DNA of 64,000 nt, taken from positions 3,351,906 through 3,415,905 of the forward strand of contig NZ_HG966617.1 in the NCBI RefSeq assembly GCF_000689395.1. The letters run 5' to 3'. Within the stretch, counting starts at the first letter, position 1. Every line of letters starts with the position of its first letter. This document shows, piece after piece, positions 63,991 to 64,000 of the stretch. Position numbers and translations under genes: made by a program. The notes below the pieces were generated by a model. It saw only the letters and a list, made by a program, of their open reading frames with translations, was not told the origin of the DNA and made no database searches. The stretch comes from Candidatus Phaeomarinobacter ectocarpi (lineage in GTDB: Bacteria; Pseudomonadota; Alphaproteobacteria; CGMCC-115125).

Positions 63991-64000
63991 AGGGGGCAAA

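Noticed and set aside
1..64000. CRISPR array, prophage or insertion sequence
   Set aside because: No regularly spaced repeats, no integrase or transposase and no phage structural genes were seen in either strand.

Overview
The window is a gene-dense, G+C-rich stretch of a bacterial chromosome, most likely from an alphaproteobacterium. Signs of this are Irr beside fabA-fabB-fabI, a Fur/Mur protein lacking the usual cysteines, the block mutM - enoyl-CoA hydratase - rpsT next to ubiE-ubiB-coaBC-dut (which in this class usually lies close to dnaA/oriC), DUF2333 and PAS_5 proteins, and a bacteriophytochrome with an HWE kinase. I cannot name the genus; a Parvibaculales/Hyphomicrobiales-like organism is a guess. 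No rRNA, tRNA, IS transposase, phage or CRISPR array was found.

Layout. 1-5.6 kb: end of glnD, a tiny minus-strand gene inside an inverted-repeat-bounded segment, murJ, trpS, DUF2333, Usp. 5.6-16.4 kb: nfu scaffold, DHFR-like and RutE-like oxidoreductases, tsaB-rimI, fur, plsC, then miaB-phoH-ybeY-corC-lnt. 16.4-20.7 kb: an XRE regulator, metK with a possible SAM/SAH-type leader, trmB, an unknown gene and a LysR regulator. 20.8-30.9 kb: the translation operon rimP-nusA-ylxR/L7Ae-infB-rbfA-truB-rpsO-pnp with intrinsic hairpins. 31-35.5 kb: DUF4893, a methyltransferase, a small accessory patch (orphan gene between inverted copies of a dispersed palindrome, then a structured segment with no clear gene), and a MarR regulator with a Fe-S/SCP2-like protein sharing operator-like sequences. 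35.5-42.1 kb, minus strand: fabA-fabB, then fabI, heme oxygenase, bacteriophytochrome and a GST in tight array. 42.3-48.7 kb: GST, NUDIX, irr, the rubrerythrin / Fe-S oxidoreductase / DUF3501 cluster, an SH3 protein and a 2-hydroxyacid dehydrogenase. 48.7-51.6 kb: Rieske oxygenase, TetR, RidA and a PAS_5 protein. 51.7-60 kb: moeB-like, cysK with an Rrf2 regulator, dut, coaBC, ubiB, ubiE, mutM and enoyl-CoA hydratase. 60-64 kb: an FMN reductase, a cation/proton antiporter, rpsT, a roughly 0.7 kb gene-poor gap and a rhodanese.

Most of the window is housekeeping. The parts most worth a second look are: the translationally overlapped fabI - heme oxygenase - bacteriophytochrome set, which ties a light sensor and its chromophore supply to fatty-acid synthesis genes; the 39-codon gene in a roughly 0.3 kb inverted-repeat-bounded segment; the rubrerythrin/HdrD-like/DUF3501 cluster next to irr; the 32.4-33.5 kb accessory patch; and the metK leader. 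Functions are inferred from motifs read by eye; no database search was run.
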